The notes beneath the pieces were generated by a model. The model was not told the DNA's origin and made no database searches. It saw nothing but the letters and a program-made list of their open reading frames with translations. Source: Maccoyibacter sp900556645 (lineage in GTDB: Bacteria > Bacillota > Clostridia > Lachnospirales > Lachnospiraceae). Taken from it: 64,000 nt of DNA. The translations under genes were made by a program, and so were the position numbers. The stretch spans positions 124,001 to 188,000 of the forward strand of contig CATWDJ010000001.1 in assembly GCA_958349535.1 (NCBI GenBank). Direction: 5' to 3'. This document shows, in pieces, positions 8,387-16,863 of this stretch (its first letter is position 1; each line of letters starts with the position of its first letter).

Positions 8387-9502
8387 ATGAAATGTGCAAA
8401 ATGCGGAGCCGAAATAAAGGCAGGATGTGTATATTGTTCCGTCTGCGGAAATGAAATTCAGGTGGTAACGGATTACAGTATTCTGGAAGACGATTACTTA
8501 AAAGAATTGATGCAGGACGAATTGTCCGGCGGCAGGGAAGAGAAAAAAGAAGAGTCTGCCAAAAAAGCAGAACCGGAAAAACCAAAGAAAAAGAAATCGA
8601 AAAAAACCTATCTGATAATAGGTGCTCTTGTGGCGGTTCTTGTTCTTTTGGTGGTATGCGGTCTTTTGCTGAAAGGGAATTCCTATGATTCCCAGATGAA
8701 AAAAGCAGAGAAAGCATATGAGAAAAAGAATTACGAGGAAACTATAGAATACGCTCAAAAAGCATTAAAGCACAATAAGAAAAGTGCCGAAGCAATGGTT
8801 TTGGCAGCAAAAGCCCATCTGGAATTACAGCAGGAAGAGGATGCTATCAGCTTATTGGAGGATGCAGTAAAGGCAGATGCCTCTAATAAAGAAGCCTATC
8901 AGCTTTTACTGGATTTGTATGTGGAAAATGAGGATTATGACGCAATTGCCCAATTATATGAAAAGACAGAGAAAGCAGATATTCAAGAGCTCTTTGAAGC
9001 CTATCTGGTTTTACCGCCCACTTTTTCGGAAAAAGCAGGCTCCTATGAGGAAGCACTTGATATTGTTTTAGAATCGGAAGAGGGATTGGACATTTATTAT
9101 ACCACCGACGGAAGTGACCCAAAAGAGGATGGAACTCCTTATGAGAGTACCATTCCTTTCCACGAGGATGGAACCTATACCCTTAAGGCAGTTTGCGTAA
9201 ATGAAGATGGAATTTACAGTAAAACCGTAAAAGCAGAGTATAAAATTGCAATAGCTGTGCCGGATCTGCCTACAGCAACCCCGGACAGCGGAACCTATAC
9301 CCAGCCTACACAGATTAGTATTGAAGTTCCCGATAATTGTACGGCTTATTATGAGTGGAACGGAACTCCGGGAAGTAATTCCAATCGTTATCAGGGTCCC
9401 TTTGATATGATAGAGGGAAATAATGTGTTGTCGGTCATTTTAGTCAATGACAACGGACAGACCAGCGGAATACAGAAGTACAACTATATCTATATGCCAT
9501 AG
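8387..9502 (+). CDS. Zinc-ribbon, TPR and chitobiase-like-domain membrane protein
   Basis: No named family fits the whole protein. Residues 1-21 form a zinc ribbon with Cys3, Cys6, Cys17 and Cys20. An acidic/basic linker follows, then one membrane helix at about 74-96. Residues 100-205 are TPR-like helices (AEKAYEKKNYEETIEYAQKA). Then comes a chitobiase C-terminal-like beta domain (IYYTTDGSDP, about 245-290) and a second related beta module (AYYEWNGTPGS, about 325-371). The ribbon should be cytoplasmic and the TPR and beta domains outside. It starts eight bases after folD, so it may share that transcript. The role is unknown. Confidence 0.75.
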   Translation: MKCAKCGAEIKAGCVYCSVCGNEIQVVTDYSILEDDYLKELMQDELSGGREEKKEESAKKAEPEKPKKKKSKKTYLIIGALVAVLVLLVVCGLLLKGNSYDSQMKKAEKAYEKKNYEETIEYAQKALKHNKKSAEAMVLAAKAHLELQQEEDAISLLEDAVKADASNKEAYQLLLDLYVENEDYDAIAQLYEKTEKADIQELFEAYLVLPPTFSEKAGSYEEALDIVLESEEGLDIYYTTDGSDPKEDGTPYESTIPFHEDGTYTLKAVCVNEDGIYSKTVKAEYKIAIAVPDLPTATPDSGTYTQPTQISIEVPDNCTAYYEWNGTPGSNSNRYQGPFDMIEGNNVLSVILVNDNGQTSGIQKYNYIYMP

Positions 9503-9522
9503 TATTTGTTTTTCAAGTCTAT

Positions 9523-9582
9523 TTTTCAACAAAATTTTGCAACAATTTTTGACAAATATTTCAACTTATTTTTTGTTGAAAA
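9523..9582. repeat. 12-bp inverted repeat upstream of 6S RNA
   Basis: TTTTCAACAAAA (9523-9534) and TTTTGTTGAAAA (9571-9582) are perfect reverse complements 36 bp apart. The right arm covers the -35 box of the 6S promoter, so this may be an operator or DNA loop site. It could alternatively be a weak terminator of the preceding gene. Confidence 0.5.
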
Positions 9583-9604
9583 GGAACACATACTAGAGTA
9601 TAAT
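9576..9604 (+). promoter_or_regulatory. 6S RNA promoter
   Basis: TTGAAA (9576-9581), 17 bp, TATAAT (9599-9604). It places the transcript start near 9611, exactly where the 6S closing stem begins. Confidence 0.8.
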
Positions 9605-9610
9605 AAAGAA

Positions 9611-9798
9611 AAGAAATTCCTGGGATGTTCGACACCCTACTATTTTGAACCTACATTTACGTTCATGGGATTCTTATATTGCTGACTTGGATGTCAGGCC
9701 GCCACCTAGCAGCGGAAGGCAGAAGAGCAGTTGCGGTAACCCACCTAGCTTTGCTAGGCGTCAAAATTGTAGGAACCGGCATTTTGGGTATTTACCGA
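9611..9798 (+). ncRNA. ssrS: 6S RNA
   Basis: 6S RNA binds housekeeping RNA polymerase and mimics an open promoter. The outer stem pairs CCTGGGATGTT (9619-9629) with the GGCATTTTGGG region (9778-9788), like the CTGAGATGTTCG / CGGCATCTC stem of E. coli. An inner stem pairs CCTACTATTTTGA (9636-9648) with TCAAAATTGTAGG (9761-9773) with a single T-T mismatch. The central bubble follows, with the usual small hairpin on its 3' side (CCTAGCTTTGCTAGG) and an apical hairpin region. Length near 190 nt is typical. The 3' end is approximate, since no terminator follows directly. Confidence 0.85.
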
Positions 9799-9909
9799 AG
9801 AAGAGTATATGAGATACCAAAGAATTTTTTGAGATACCAAAGATGATAAGGTACAAAAGATTCTGAGGTACAAAAGATATCGTATACCAAAGATAAATAT
9901 TACAAAAGA
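9793..9909 (+). repeat. Seven-copy TACCAAAGA repeat array
   Basis: The nine-base unit TACCAAAGA or a one-base variant occurs at 9793 (TACCGAAGA), 9815, 9835, 9852, 9869, 9885 and 9901, all on the same strand; copies at 9852, 9869 and 9901 read TACAAAAGA. The intervals shrink from 22 and 20 to 17, 17, 16 and 16 bases. The array lies between 6S RNA and the terminator at 9915, so it is probably transcribed with 6S. It has no open reading frame of note. Function unknown. Confidence 0.85.
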
Positions 9910-9914
9910 GGACA

Positions 9915-9946
9915 GAAGCTGCTAAGCATGTTTAGCAGCTTCTTTA
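9915..9946 (+). terminator. Terminator after the 6S/repeat region
   Basis: GAAGCTGCTAA (9915-9925), loop of six, TTAGCAGCTTC (9932-9942), then TTTAT. Strong 11-bp stem. Confidence 0.88.
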
Positions 9947-9993
9947 TATGTAATAAAAAACAGGTCATAATTTGACAAATAAGGATGGAAAAG

Positions 9994-12171
9994 ATGAAAA
10001 AAAAGAAAAAAATGCTGGTAATTACGGGAATCCTGTTGGTTCTGATATTGGTGGCAGGGGGCGGTTACCGGTTGAAATACCGCAGCGGAAATTATTCCGA
10101 TAAACGGATACCTATGGAAGAAGTAAAGGCAGAGATGGAAGCGGCAGCCGGTGTGGAAATAGAGACAGACGGGACTTATCTGACCTACGGAGAGTTAGAT
10201 GTTCTCTTGGGAAAACTCCATTTAAATGACTATATTACATATTCAAAAGAAAGAAATTCCAAGAAAATTTCCCAAAAGGATTGGAACAAAATTTATGAAC
10301 AGGTTTTGGATTATCTGGACACCAATCAGAAGATTACCAAAAAAGAATTGATGGTTTTAAAGGTTTCTTCAAAAGAAAAAAAGGTTTACACCAGCGAAGG
10401 AACATTCGGTTTCTCCGGGAAATTGACACGGACAACCCCTTTTGAAGTATATGAGGTATATTGTAAGGACGGGCAGTTACTGGGACTGGCAGGAAAGTCG
10501 GAGAAACAGGGAATGCTCATGAATGCTTATTTAAAATCCGTAAAAGACGGAAAGTTGACCTTTCTTTTCGATAAACAGGAATACAAAATAAAGACCAATA
10601 CGAAAAAACAGAGTATTCAGCCTTCAGTCTGTGATTTGGTTTTTGAAAAAAATAAGGTTGCGGAAATTCGTAAAAAAGAAGCAACCATCGAGGGAAAACT
10701 AATTACTATGGATACCAAAAAAATAGAGATAGAAGGCTACGGACAGATTCCTCTTGCGGGAAGAGTTCCGGTATACAGTGACTACGACGGATTGAAAGAG
10801 GTATCCATGGAGGATATTGTATTGGACAACATGAAGGTATCCTATGTGGTGGGAGAGGGAATGGTGCAGGCAATTCTCATCCATGAACCGGCAGATATCA
10901 AAAATATCCGAGTGCTGATTTTGAATCAGAATTCGCCGTACTATGAAGAAATCCGCATTACTTCCGACAGGGACTTTACCGTAACCGTCAATCAGAAGGA
11001 CATGGCTTATCCGGCGGGGCAATCGGTTTCGGCAAAAGAACTGATGGGAGACTCTACGGAAACGGTTTTAAGATGTACGCCTTCAGAAGGGGGCAGTCTC
11101 TATTCGGTAAAAGAGGACGGAAGTCCGGTGGGAGAGACATACAGCGGCAGCTTTGAGCTGCGAAAGACAGCGGAAGGATATACCTTGGTCAATGTTTTGG
11201 ATTTGGAAACCTATATCTGCGGCGTACTTCCCAGCGAGATGCCGGAGAGCTTTGAGCCGGAGGCATTAAAGGCACAGGCAGTCTGTGCCAGAAGCTATGC
11301 TTACATTCAGTTGATGCGAGGGGATTATGCGGCTTTGGGAGCCCATGTGGATGACAGCACCAATTATCAGGTTTACAACAAACAGCCTTGTTCCGAAAAG
11401 AGCAGAGCGGCAGTGGCAGCAACAGCGGGAGAAGTATTGAAATATAACGGCAGTATCATAGAAGCCTATTATTTTTCTACTTCCTGCGGTCATACCGGTT
11501 CCATGAAAAATTGGAACAAGTCTGAGAATGAAACCAACGGTTATCTAAAAGGAGTCTGGGTGAAATCCCAGACGGGCACACAGAATCTGGCGGAGGAAGA
11601 GAGTTTCCGCAATTATGTCAGCGGAACAGATTCCGACGCCTATGAATGTCAGACGCCGTATTTCCGTTGGAAAGCGACCCTTGATTTTAATGAAAAAAAC
11701 GAAACTTTGCGGAATCTGCTGGATGGAATGAAAAAAGCATCCCCGGAAAGTGTTGGATTTATCCTTGGAGGGGCAGAGAAGGAAAATTCCAAAGGGCTGG
11801 GAGCTTTAAAAAGTGTGTCGGTGGCAGAACGGGGAGACAGCGGAAGTATCCTGACTCTGAAAATTTGTTTTGAAAACGGAGAAGTTCTGTTAAAAAATGA
11901 ATATAATATCAGAAAGCTTTTAGGCTGTGCCATGACAGAGGTGGTTTGTCAGGATGGCACAAAAAATATAAATAGTAGCGTATTGCCAAGTGCTTATTGC
12001 AGCATTGATTATGATGGGGCAACTAATACGGCTTTGGTGACTGGAGGAGGCTTTGGCCATGGAATCGGGATGAGCCAGTATGGTGCAAATGCCATGGCAA
12101 AGGCAGGTATGTCCTATGAAAATATTCTCAAATTCTACTATCAGGACATCACTTTGGAGAAATTATATTAG
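9994..12171 (+). CDS. SpoIID/LytB-domain secreted protein
   Basis: SpoIID-domain proteins act on peptidoglycan; SpoIID itself is the lytic transglycosylase of engulfment. An N-terminal Lys run and membrane helix (KMLVITGILLVLILVAGG) mark a signal anchor. About 370 residues of extracellular sequence without a recognised domain follow. The SpoIID core begins near residue 400 (LETYICGVLPSEMPESF, then LKAQAVCARSYAY) with DSTNYQVY and STSCGHTGS further on, ending in GGGFGHGIGMSQYGA. An in-frame ATG lies at 9985, but AAGG abuts it; the ATG at 9994 has better spacing. The length, about twice that of SpoIID, suggests a vegetative paralogue. Confidence 0.85.
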   Translation: MKKKKKMLVITGILLVLILVAGGGYRLKYRSGNYSDKRIPMEEVKAEMEAAAGVEIETDGTYLTYGELDVLLGKLHLNDYITYSKERNSKKISQKDWNKIYEQVLDYLDTNQKITKKELMVLKVSSKEKKVYTSEGTFGFSGKLTRTTPFEVYEVYCKDGQLLGLAGKSEKQGMLMNAYLKSVKDGKLTFLFDKQEYKIKTNTKKQSIQPSVCDLVFEKNKVAEIRKKEATIEGKLITMDTKKIEIEGYGQIPLAGRVPVYSDYDGLKEVSMEDIVLDNMKVSYVVGEGMVQAILIHEPADIKNIRVLILNQNSPYYEEIRITSDRDFTVTVNQKDMAYPAGQSVSAKELMGDSTETVLRCTPSEGGSLYSVKEDGSPVGETYSGSFELRKTAEGYTLVNVLDLETYICGVLPSEMPESFEPEALKAQAVCARSYAYIQLMRGDYAALGAHVDDSTNYQVYNKQPCSEKSRAAVAATAGEVLKYNGSIIEAYYFSTSCGHTGSMKNWNKSENETNGYLKGVWVKSQTGTQNLAEEESFRNYVSGTDSDAYECQTPYFRWKATLDFNEKNETLRNLLDGMKKASPESVGFILGGAEKENSKGLGALKSVSVAERGDSGSILTLKICFENGEVLLKNEYNIRKLLGCAMTEVVCQDGTKNINSSVLPSAYCSIDYDGATNTALVTGGGFGHGIGMSQYGANAMAKAGMSYENILKFYYQDITLEKLY

Positions 12172-12201
12172 ACTAGAAGAACTTGCCAAAAGGAGTACTT
12201 C

Positions 12202-12285
12202 ATGGTAACCTTTAGAAAGCAGAAAGAAAAGGAGTTTTCAAGGTCATGCTTTGGAAAATTTTTGGAAATGTCAAAACTTTTTTAG
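12202..12285 (+). CDS. Possible 27-residue upstream ORF overlapping the BrkB-like gene
   Basis: AAAGGAG at about 12189-12195 stands six bases before an ATG at 12202 that opens a 27-codon frame ending TAG at 12283. The peptide is Lys/Arg/Phe-rich with no recognisable domain. It overlaps the first 40 bases of the BrkB-like gene in another frame. It could couple translation of that gene, or be chance. Weakly supported. Confidence 0.3.
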   Translation: MVTFRKQKEKEFSRSCFGKFLEMSKLF

Positions 12286-13088
12286 ATAAATGCAGAATTG
12301 ATAATATTACCGCTTTTGCGGCACAGTCGGCTTTTTTTATCATCCTGTCGGCCATTCCGTTTTTGATGGTGTTCAGCTCGCTGTTGAAATACACACCCAT
12401 TACTCAGGATATGTTGACCCAGATGGTAGATACTTATATGCCAAAATATATCTCACCGCTAATGACAGGAATCATCAGTGAGGTATACAATCAGTCTGTG
12501 GGATTGATTTCTTTTGCAGTTGTGGTGGCAATCTGGTCATCCGCTAAGGGATTACAGTATCTGGGAACCGGGTTGAACATGGTAAACAACTGTCAGGAAA
12601 CCAGAAACTGGTTTGTGCTTCGTTTCCGTGCCATCGGTTATACGCTGGTGCTGATTTTAAGCATCGTAACGGTACTGATTTTGCTGGTATTTGGTAGCAC
12701 TTTGCAAAAGGCAGTTATCCGTTATGTACCATTTTTGGAACCATTTACATCCTTGATTCTGGGGATTCGAGCCATTATCATCATGGTATTTTTAATTCTG
12801 TTTTTTGCATTGATTTTTAAAATGCTGCCGAACCGAAAGGCAACTTTTAAAAGCCAGCTGCCGGGAGCATTTTTAAGTGCGGTGTCATGGTATGTATTTT
12901 CCTTTGCACTGTCTATCTATGTGGAATATTTCAATGGCTTTTCTACTTATGGACGGTTGGCAACCATTGTACTGGTGATGCTTTGGCTATATTTTTGTAT
13001 GTATCTGCTGCTGCTTTGTGCGGAGACCAATGTGGTGTTTTCCGATTTGTTTAAAAAGTGGCGTAGGAAGATTCGGGAAAAGAAATAG
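12246..13088 (+). CDS. YihY/BrkB-family membrane protein
   Basis: Integral membrane protein of the YihY/BrkB family, once mis-assigned as ribonuclease BN; the true activity is unsettled, with transport of envelope lipids or solutes proposed. The 280 residues carry about six membrane helices and the family stretches NITAFAAQSAFFIILSAIPF, a WSSAKG motif near residue 97, and FSTYGRLATIVLVMLWLYF near the C-terminus. The C-terminal tail is basic and cytoplasmic. AAGGAG at 12229-12234 precedes ATG 12246 by about eleven bases. Confidence 0.88.
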   Translation: MLWKIFGNVKTFLDKCRIDNITAFAAQSAFFIILSAIPFLMVFSSLLKYTPITQDMLTQMVDTYMPKYISPLMTGIISEVYNQSVGLISFAVVVAIWSSAKGLQYLGTGLNMVNNCQETRNWFVLRFRAIGYTLVLILSIVTVLILLVFGSTLQKAVIRYVPFLEPFTSLILGIRAIIIMVFLILFFALIFKMLPNRKATFKSQLPGAFLSAVSWYVFSFALSIYVEYFNGFSTYGRLATIVLVMLWLYFCMYLLLLCAETNVVFSDLFKKWRRKIREKK

Positions 13089-13124
13089 TTGAAGTTTTAA
13101 TATTCTTATGGTAGAATATTAAAA
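13089..13124 (+). promoter_or_regulatory. pheST promoter inside a perfect palindrome
   Basis: TTGAAG (13089-13094), 17 bp, TAGAAT (13112-13117). The spacer and -10 box lie in a perfect inverted repeat: TTTTAATATTCT (13095-13106), six bases, AGAATATTAAAA (13113-13124). The stem has only AT-rich pairs and no T tract follows, so an operator or cruciform is as likely as a terminator. Confidence 0.6.
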
Positions 13125-13367
13125 GTTTAGAGGTAAAGGCGATGAAAGTGTCAGTAGTCTTCTATACTTTTTACAGAGAGAGAATGTCACCGGCTGAAAA
13201 CATTCTTAAGGTAAGGTAGAGGATGAATTTCCCACCGGAGCTGTCAGATTGAAAATTAGTAGGTCTGAACGTTTCGTGCACGTTACGCATATGATGAGTT
13301 CGCAGTTTGCGATAATAAAGGTGGTACCGCGAAGTTTGCTTCGTCCTTTTAGGACGGAGCTTTTTTT
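13125..13367 (+). promoter_or_regulatory. T-box leader (phenylalanine) of pheST
   Basis: A tRNA-sensing riboswitch. The invariant T-box GGTGGTACCGCG is at 13320-13331 and pairs with uncharged tRNA to form the antiterminator. The competing terminator is GCTTCGTCC (13338-13346), TTTTA, GGACGGAGC (13352-13360), then seven T. Upstream stem I features include AGTAG and AGAGAGA-like loops, and a UUC triplet at 13229-13231 is a plausible phenylalanine specifier. The downstream genes encode the phenylalanyl-tRNA synthetase, which agrees. Confidence 0.93.
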
Positions 13368-13385
13368 ATGTAAAGGAGAATGAAA

Positions 13386-14405
13386 ATGAAAGACAAACTG
13401 AAAAAAATCAGAGAAGAAGCCGTACGGCAGATTGAAGAATCCAAAGAATTGAATTCCCTCAATGATGTCCGGGTGGCAATCCTTGGAAAAAAGGGTGAGC
13501 TGACGGCTGTTTTAAAAGGAATGAAGGATGTCAAACCGGAGGACCGTCCGATGGTGGGACAGCTGGTAAATGAAACCAGAGAGGCTATTGAACAGAAATT
13601 AGAGGAAACAAAAGAAAAATTAGAGCGGGCAGAGATGGAAAAGCGTCTGGAAAAAGAGGTTATTGATGTAACTCTTCCTGCTAAAATCAATAAAGTAGGT
13701 CACCGTCATCCGAATACAACCGTATTAGAAGAGGTGGAGAATATCTTTGTAGGTATGGGCTATGAGGTATTGGAAGGTCCGGAAATCGAGAAAGATTATT
13801 ACAATTTTGAGGCGTTGAATATTCCGAAAAACCATCCGGCGAGGGATGAGCAGGATACCTTCTATATCAATGACAGTATAGTACTCCGTACCCAGACATC
13901 TCCGGTACAGGTACGTGTAATGGAGCAGGGCAAGCTCCCAATCCGTATGCTGGCACCGGGAAGAGTGTTCCGGTCTGACGAGGTGGATGCCACCCATTCA
14001 CCGTCCTTCCATCAGATTGAGGGAATGGTTATCGATAAGAATATTACTTTTGCAGATTTAAAGGGAACCTTAGAGCAGTTTGCAAGAGAATTATTTGGAG
14101 AGGACACAAAAGTAAAATTCCGTCCACACCACTTCCCGTTTACAGAGCCAAGTGCCGAGATGGATGTTTCCTGTTTTAAATGCGGCGGAAAAGGCTGTCG
14201 TTTCTGTAAAGGAGAGGGATGGATTGAAATTTTAGGATGTGGTATGGTACATCCGAGAGTGTTGAAGATGAGCGGTATTGATCCGGAAGAGTACACAGGA
14301 TTTGCATTCGGTGTAGGATTAGAGCGTATCACCCTTTTGAAATATGAGATTGACGATATGCGTCTGCTCTATGAAAACGATACCCGTTTCTTAAAACAGT
14401 TTTAA
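13386..14405 (+). CDS. pheS: Phenylalanyl-tRNA synthetase alpha subunit
   Basis: Catalytic subunit of the alpha2beta2 enzyme charging tRNA-Phe. An N-terminal coiled coil (about 1-90) that binds tRNA is followed by the class II core: motif 1 around VLEEVENIFVGMGYEVLEGPE, motif 2 in GRVFRSDEVDATHSPSFHQ, and motif 3 in GFAFGVGLERITLLKY. The FKCGGKGCRFCKGEGW cysteine cluster is common in clostridial PheS. An ATG at 13380 abuts the AAAGGAG (13372-13378), so the ATG at 13386, seven bases away and giving 339 residues, is preferred. Controlled by the T-box; pheT follows by 26 bp. Confidence 0.97.
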   Translation: MKDKLKKIREEAVRQIEESKELNSLNDVRVAILGKKGELTAVLKGMKDVKPEDRPMVGQLVNETREAIEQKLEETKEKLERAEMEKRLEKEVIDVTLPAKINKVGHRHPNTTVLEEVENIFVGMGYEVLEGPEIEKDYYNFEALNIPKNHPARDEQDTFYINDSIVLRTQTSPVQVRVMEQGKLPIRMLAPGRVFRSDEVDATHSPSFHQIEGMVIDKNITFADLKGTLEQFARELFGEDTKVKFRPHHFPFTEPSAEMDVSCFKCGGKGCRFCKGEGWIEILGCGMVHPRVLKMSGIDPEEYTGFAFGVGLERITLLKYEIDDMRLLYENDTRFLKQF

Positions 14406-14431
14406 TCAGGATAGATAGAAGGAGAACAATT

Positions 14432-16849
14432 ATGAATACATCATTGGAATGGATAAAATCAATGGTACCGGGTTTAGAGTGCAGTGCACAGGAGTACATG
14501 GATGCAATGACTCTTTCCGGTTCCAAGGTAGAAGGATATGAGCAGTTAGATGCTGATTTAGATAAAATTGTCATCGGACAGATTACCAAAATTGAAAAAC
14601 ACCCGGATGCGGATAAATTGATTATCTGTCAGGTAAATACCGGAAGCGAAAGCATCCAGATTGTAACCGGTGCTCCTAACGTAAAAGAAGGAGATAAGGT
14701 TCCGGTAGTACTGGATGGAGGCCGTGTTGCCGGAGGACATGACGGCAAAAAGACACCGGGAGGTGTCAAAATAAAAAAAGGAAAATTAAGAGGAGTGGAA
14801 TCCTTTGGTATGATGTGTTCCATCGAAGAGCTGGGCTCCACCCGTGATATGTATCCGGAGGCACCGGAATACGGTATCTATATTTTCCCGGAGGATGCTG
14901 TAGTGGGCGAAAGTGCCGTAAAAGCGTTGGGATTGGATAATGTGGTTTTTGAGTATGAGATTACCTCCAACCGTGTGGATTGCTTCGGAATCATCGGACT
15001 TGCAAGAGAGGCAGCAGCCACCTTCCGCAAGGAATTTCAGCCTCCGGTGGTAACAGAAACTGGAAATGGCGAGGATGTTAATGACTATATCAAGGTTCGG
15101 GTAGAGGATATGGAGCTTTGTCCGAGATATACCGCAAGAGTTGTAAAAAATATCAAGATTGAGCCGTCTCCGAAGTGGATGCAGAGAAGACTGGCAGCAC
15201 AGGGAATCCGCCCAATCAATAATATAGTAGATATTACCAACTATGTCATGGAAGAATACGGTCAGCCAATGCATGCCTATGATTTGGATACCATTGAGGA
15301 CCGCCAGATTGTGGTAAAAAGAGCTGCTAAGGGCGAGAAATTTACCACCTTGGACGGACAGGAGCGTACCATGGATGATTCCGTTCTGATGATTTGTGAC
15401 GGTAAAAAAGCCATTGGTATTGCCGGAATCATGGGTGGAGAAAATTCCATGATTACCGATGATGTGCAGACGATGCTTTTTGAGGCAGCCTGCTTTGACG
15501 GTACCAATATCCGTCTTTCCTCCAAGAAAATCGGACTTCGTACCGATGCTTCCGGTAAATTTGAAAAAGGCTTGGATCCGAACAATGCCATTGAAGCCAT
15601 CAACCGTGCCTGCCAGTTAATTGAAGAGCTGGGTGCCGGAGAAGTGGTAGGCGGTGTTGTGGATGTCTATGGAAAGAAAAAAGAAGGCAGACGGATTCCT
15701 TTTGAGCCGGAAAAATACAATAGATTACTGGGAACTGATATTCCGGCGGAGGAGATGCTGTCCTATTTTGAAATGCTGGATTTGGAATATGACAAGGAAG
15801 CCAACGAGGTATGTGTTCCTTCATGGAGACAGGATTTGGAATGTGATGCAGATTTAGCAGAAGAAGTGGCAAGATTCTACGGATATGATAAAATTCCGTC
15901 CACACTGCCAAGCGGAGAGGCAACGGCAGGAAAACTGACCTACAAGCTTCGGGTAGAGGCTCTGGCAAGAAATATCGCAGAGTTCTGCGGATTTTCACAG
16001 GCAATGACCTATTCCTTTGAAAGTCCGAAGGTATTTGATAAATTATTGCTGCCGGAGGACAGTCCGCTTCGCAATACCGTGAAAATTATGAATCCGTTGG
16101 GCGAAGATTTCAGCATTATGAGAACCACTCCGTTAAACGGTATGCTGACAGCACTCTCTACTAACTTTAACCGCAGAAACAAAGATGTAAGACTTTATGA
16201 AATGGGAAATATCTATCTGCCGAAACAGCAGCCGGTGACAGAATTGCCACAGGAGCGTATGCAGATGACTCTGGGTATGTACGGAGAAGGTGATTTCTTC
16301 ACCATGAAAGGTGTGGTAGAAGAGCTGTTTGATAAGCTTGGTATGCGAAAAAAATGTGAGTATGACCCAAAAGCCGGAAAAATCTTCCTGCATCCGGGAC
16401 GTCAGGCAGATATCGTATACGATGGAAACGTGATTGGTTATTTAGGAGAGGTACATCCAACAGTAGCGGCAAATTATGCTATCAAAGACCGTGTTTACGT
16501 GGCAGTACTGGATATGCCATATCTACTGGAGGCAGCAACCTTTGACCGCAAATATAAAGGTGTGGCAAAATTCCCGGCAGTAACAAGGGACATTTCCATG
16601 CTAGTACCAAAAACCATTCTGGCAGGAGACATTGAAAAAGTTTTTGATGCGAAGGGTGGACAGTATCTGGAAAGCTATACGTTATTTGATGTTTATGAAG
16701 GGGCTCAGATTGAAAAAGATTTCAAGTCTCTGGCATATACATTGACCTTCCGTGGACAGGATAAGACTTTAGAGGACAGTGATATTCAACCGGGTCTTAA
16801 CAAAATTTTAAAGAATCTGGAAGAAATGGGAATTGAACTTCGAAAATAG
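14432..16849 (+). CDS. pheT: Phenylalanyl-tRNA synthetase beta subunit
   Basis: Beta subunit with editing and tRNA-binding roles. The order over 805 residues is: N-terminal EMAP-II-like tRNA-binding domain (about 40-150, with KHPDADKLIICQVNTG), the B3/B4 editing domain (about 210-385), B5 (about 410-475), the catalytic-like core, and a C-terminal ferredoxin-fold anticodon-binding domain ending FRGQDKTLEDSDI. Length is normal. AGAAGGAG precedes ATG 14432. Co-transcribed with pheS under T-box control. Confidence 0.97.
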   Translation: MNTSLEWIKSMVPGLECSAQEYMDAMTLSGSKVEGYEQLDADLDKIVIGQITKIEKHPDADKLIICQVNTGSESIQIVTGAPNVKEGDKVPVVLDGGRVAGGHDGKKTPGGVKIKKGKLRGVESFGMMCSIEELGSTRDMYPEAPEYGIYIFPEDAVVGESAVKALGLDNVVFEYEITSNRVDCFGIIGLAREAAATFRKEFQPPVVTETGNGEDVNDYIKVRVEDMELCPRYTARVVKNIKIEPSPKWMQRRLAAQGIRPINNIVDITNYVMEEYGQPMHAYDLDTIEDRQIVVKRAAKGEKFTTLDGQERTMDDSVLMICDGKKAIGIAGIMGGENSMITDDVQTMLFEAACFDGTNIRLSSKKIGLRTDASGKFEKGLDPNNAIEAINRACQLIEELGAGEVVGGVVDVYGKKKEGRRIPFEPEKYNRLLGTDIPAEEMLSYFEMLDLEYDKEANEVCVPSWRQDLECDADLAEEVARFYGYDKIPSTLPSGEATAGKLTYKLRVEALARNIAEFCGFSQAMTYSFESPKVFDKLLLPEDSPLRNTVKIMNPLGEDFSIMRTTPLNGMLTALSTNFNRRNKDVRLYEMGNIYLPKQQPVTELPQERMQMTLGMYGEGDFFTMKGVVEELFDKLGMRKKCEYDPKAGKIFLHPGRQADIVYDGNVIGYLGEVHPTVAANYAIKDRVYVAVLDMPYLLEAATFDRKYKGVAKFPAVTRDISMLVPKTILAGDIEKVFDAKGGQYLESYTLFDVYEGAQIEKDFKSLAYTLTFRGQDKTLEDSDIQPGLNKILKNLEEMGIELRK

Positions 16850-16863
16850 AAAAGAGTATAATA

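Noticed and set aside
9611..9798. Region considered as SRP RNA or a riboswitch
   Set aside because: The SRP apical GGAAGGAAGCAGC motif is absent, and the long outer and inner stems with 3' side hairpin fit 6S RNA better.
9793..9909. TACCAAAGA array considered as a CRISPR array
   Set aside because: The repeat unit is only nine bases, the intervals shrink along the array, and no cas genes are present.
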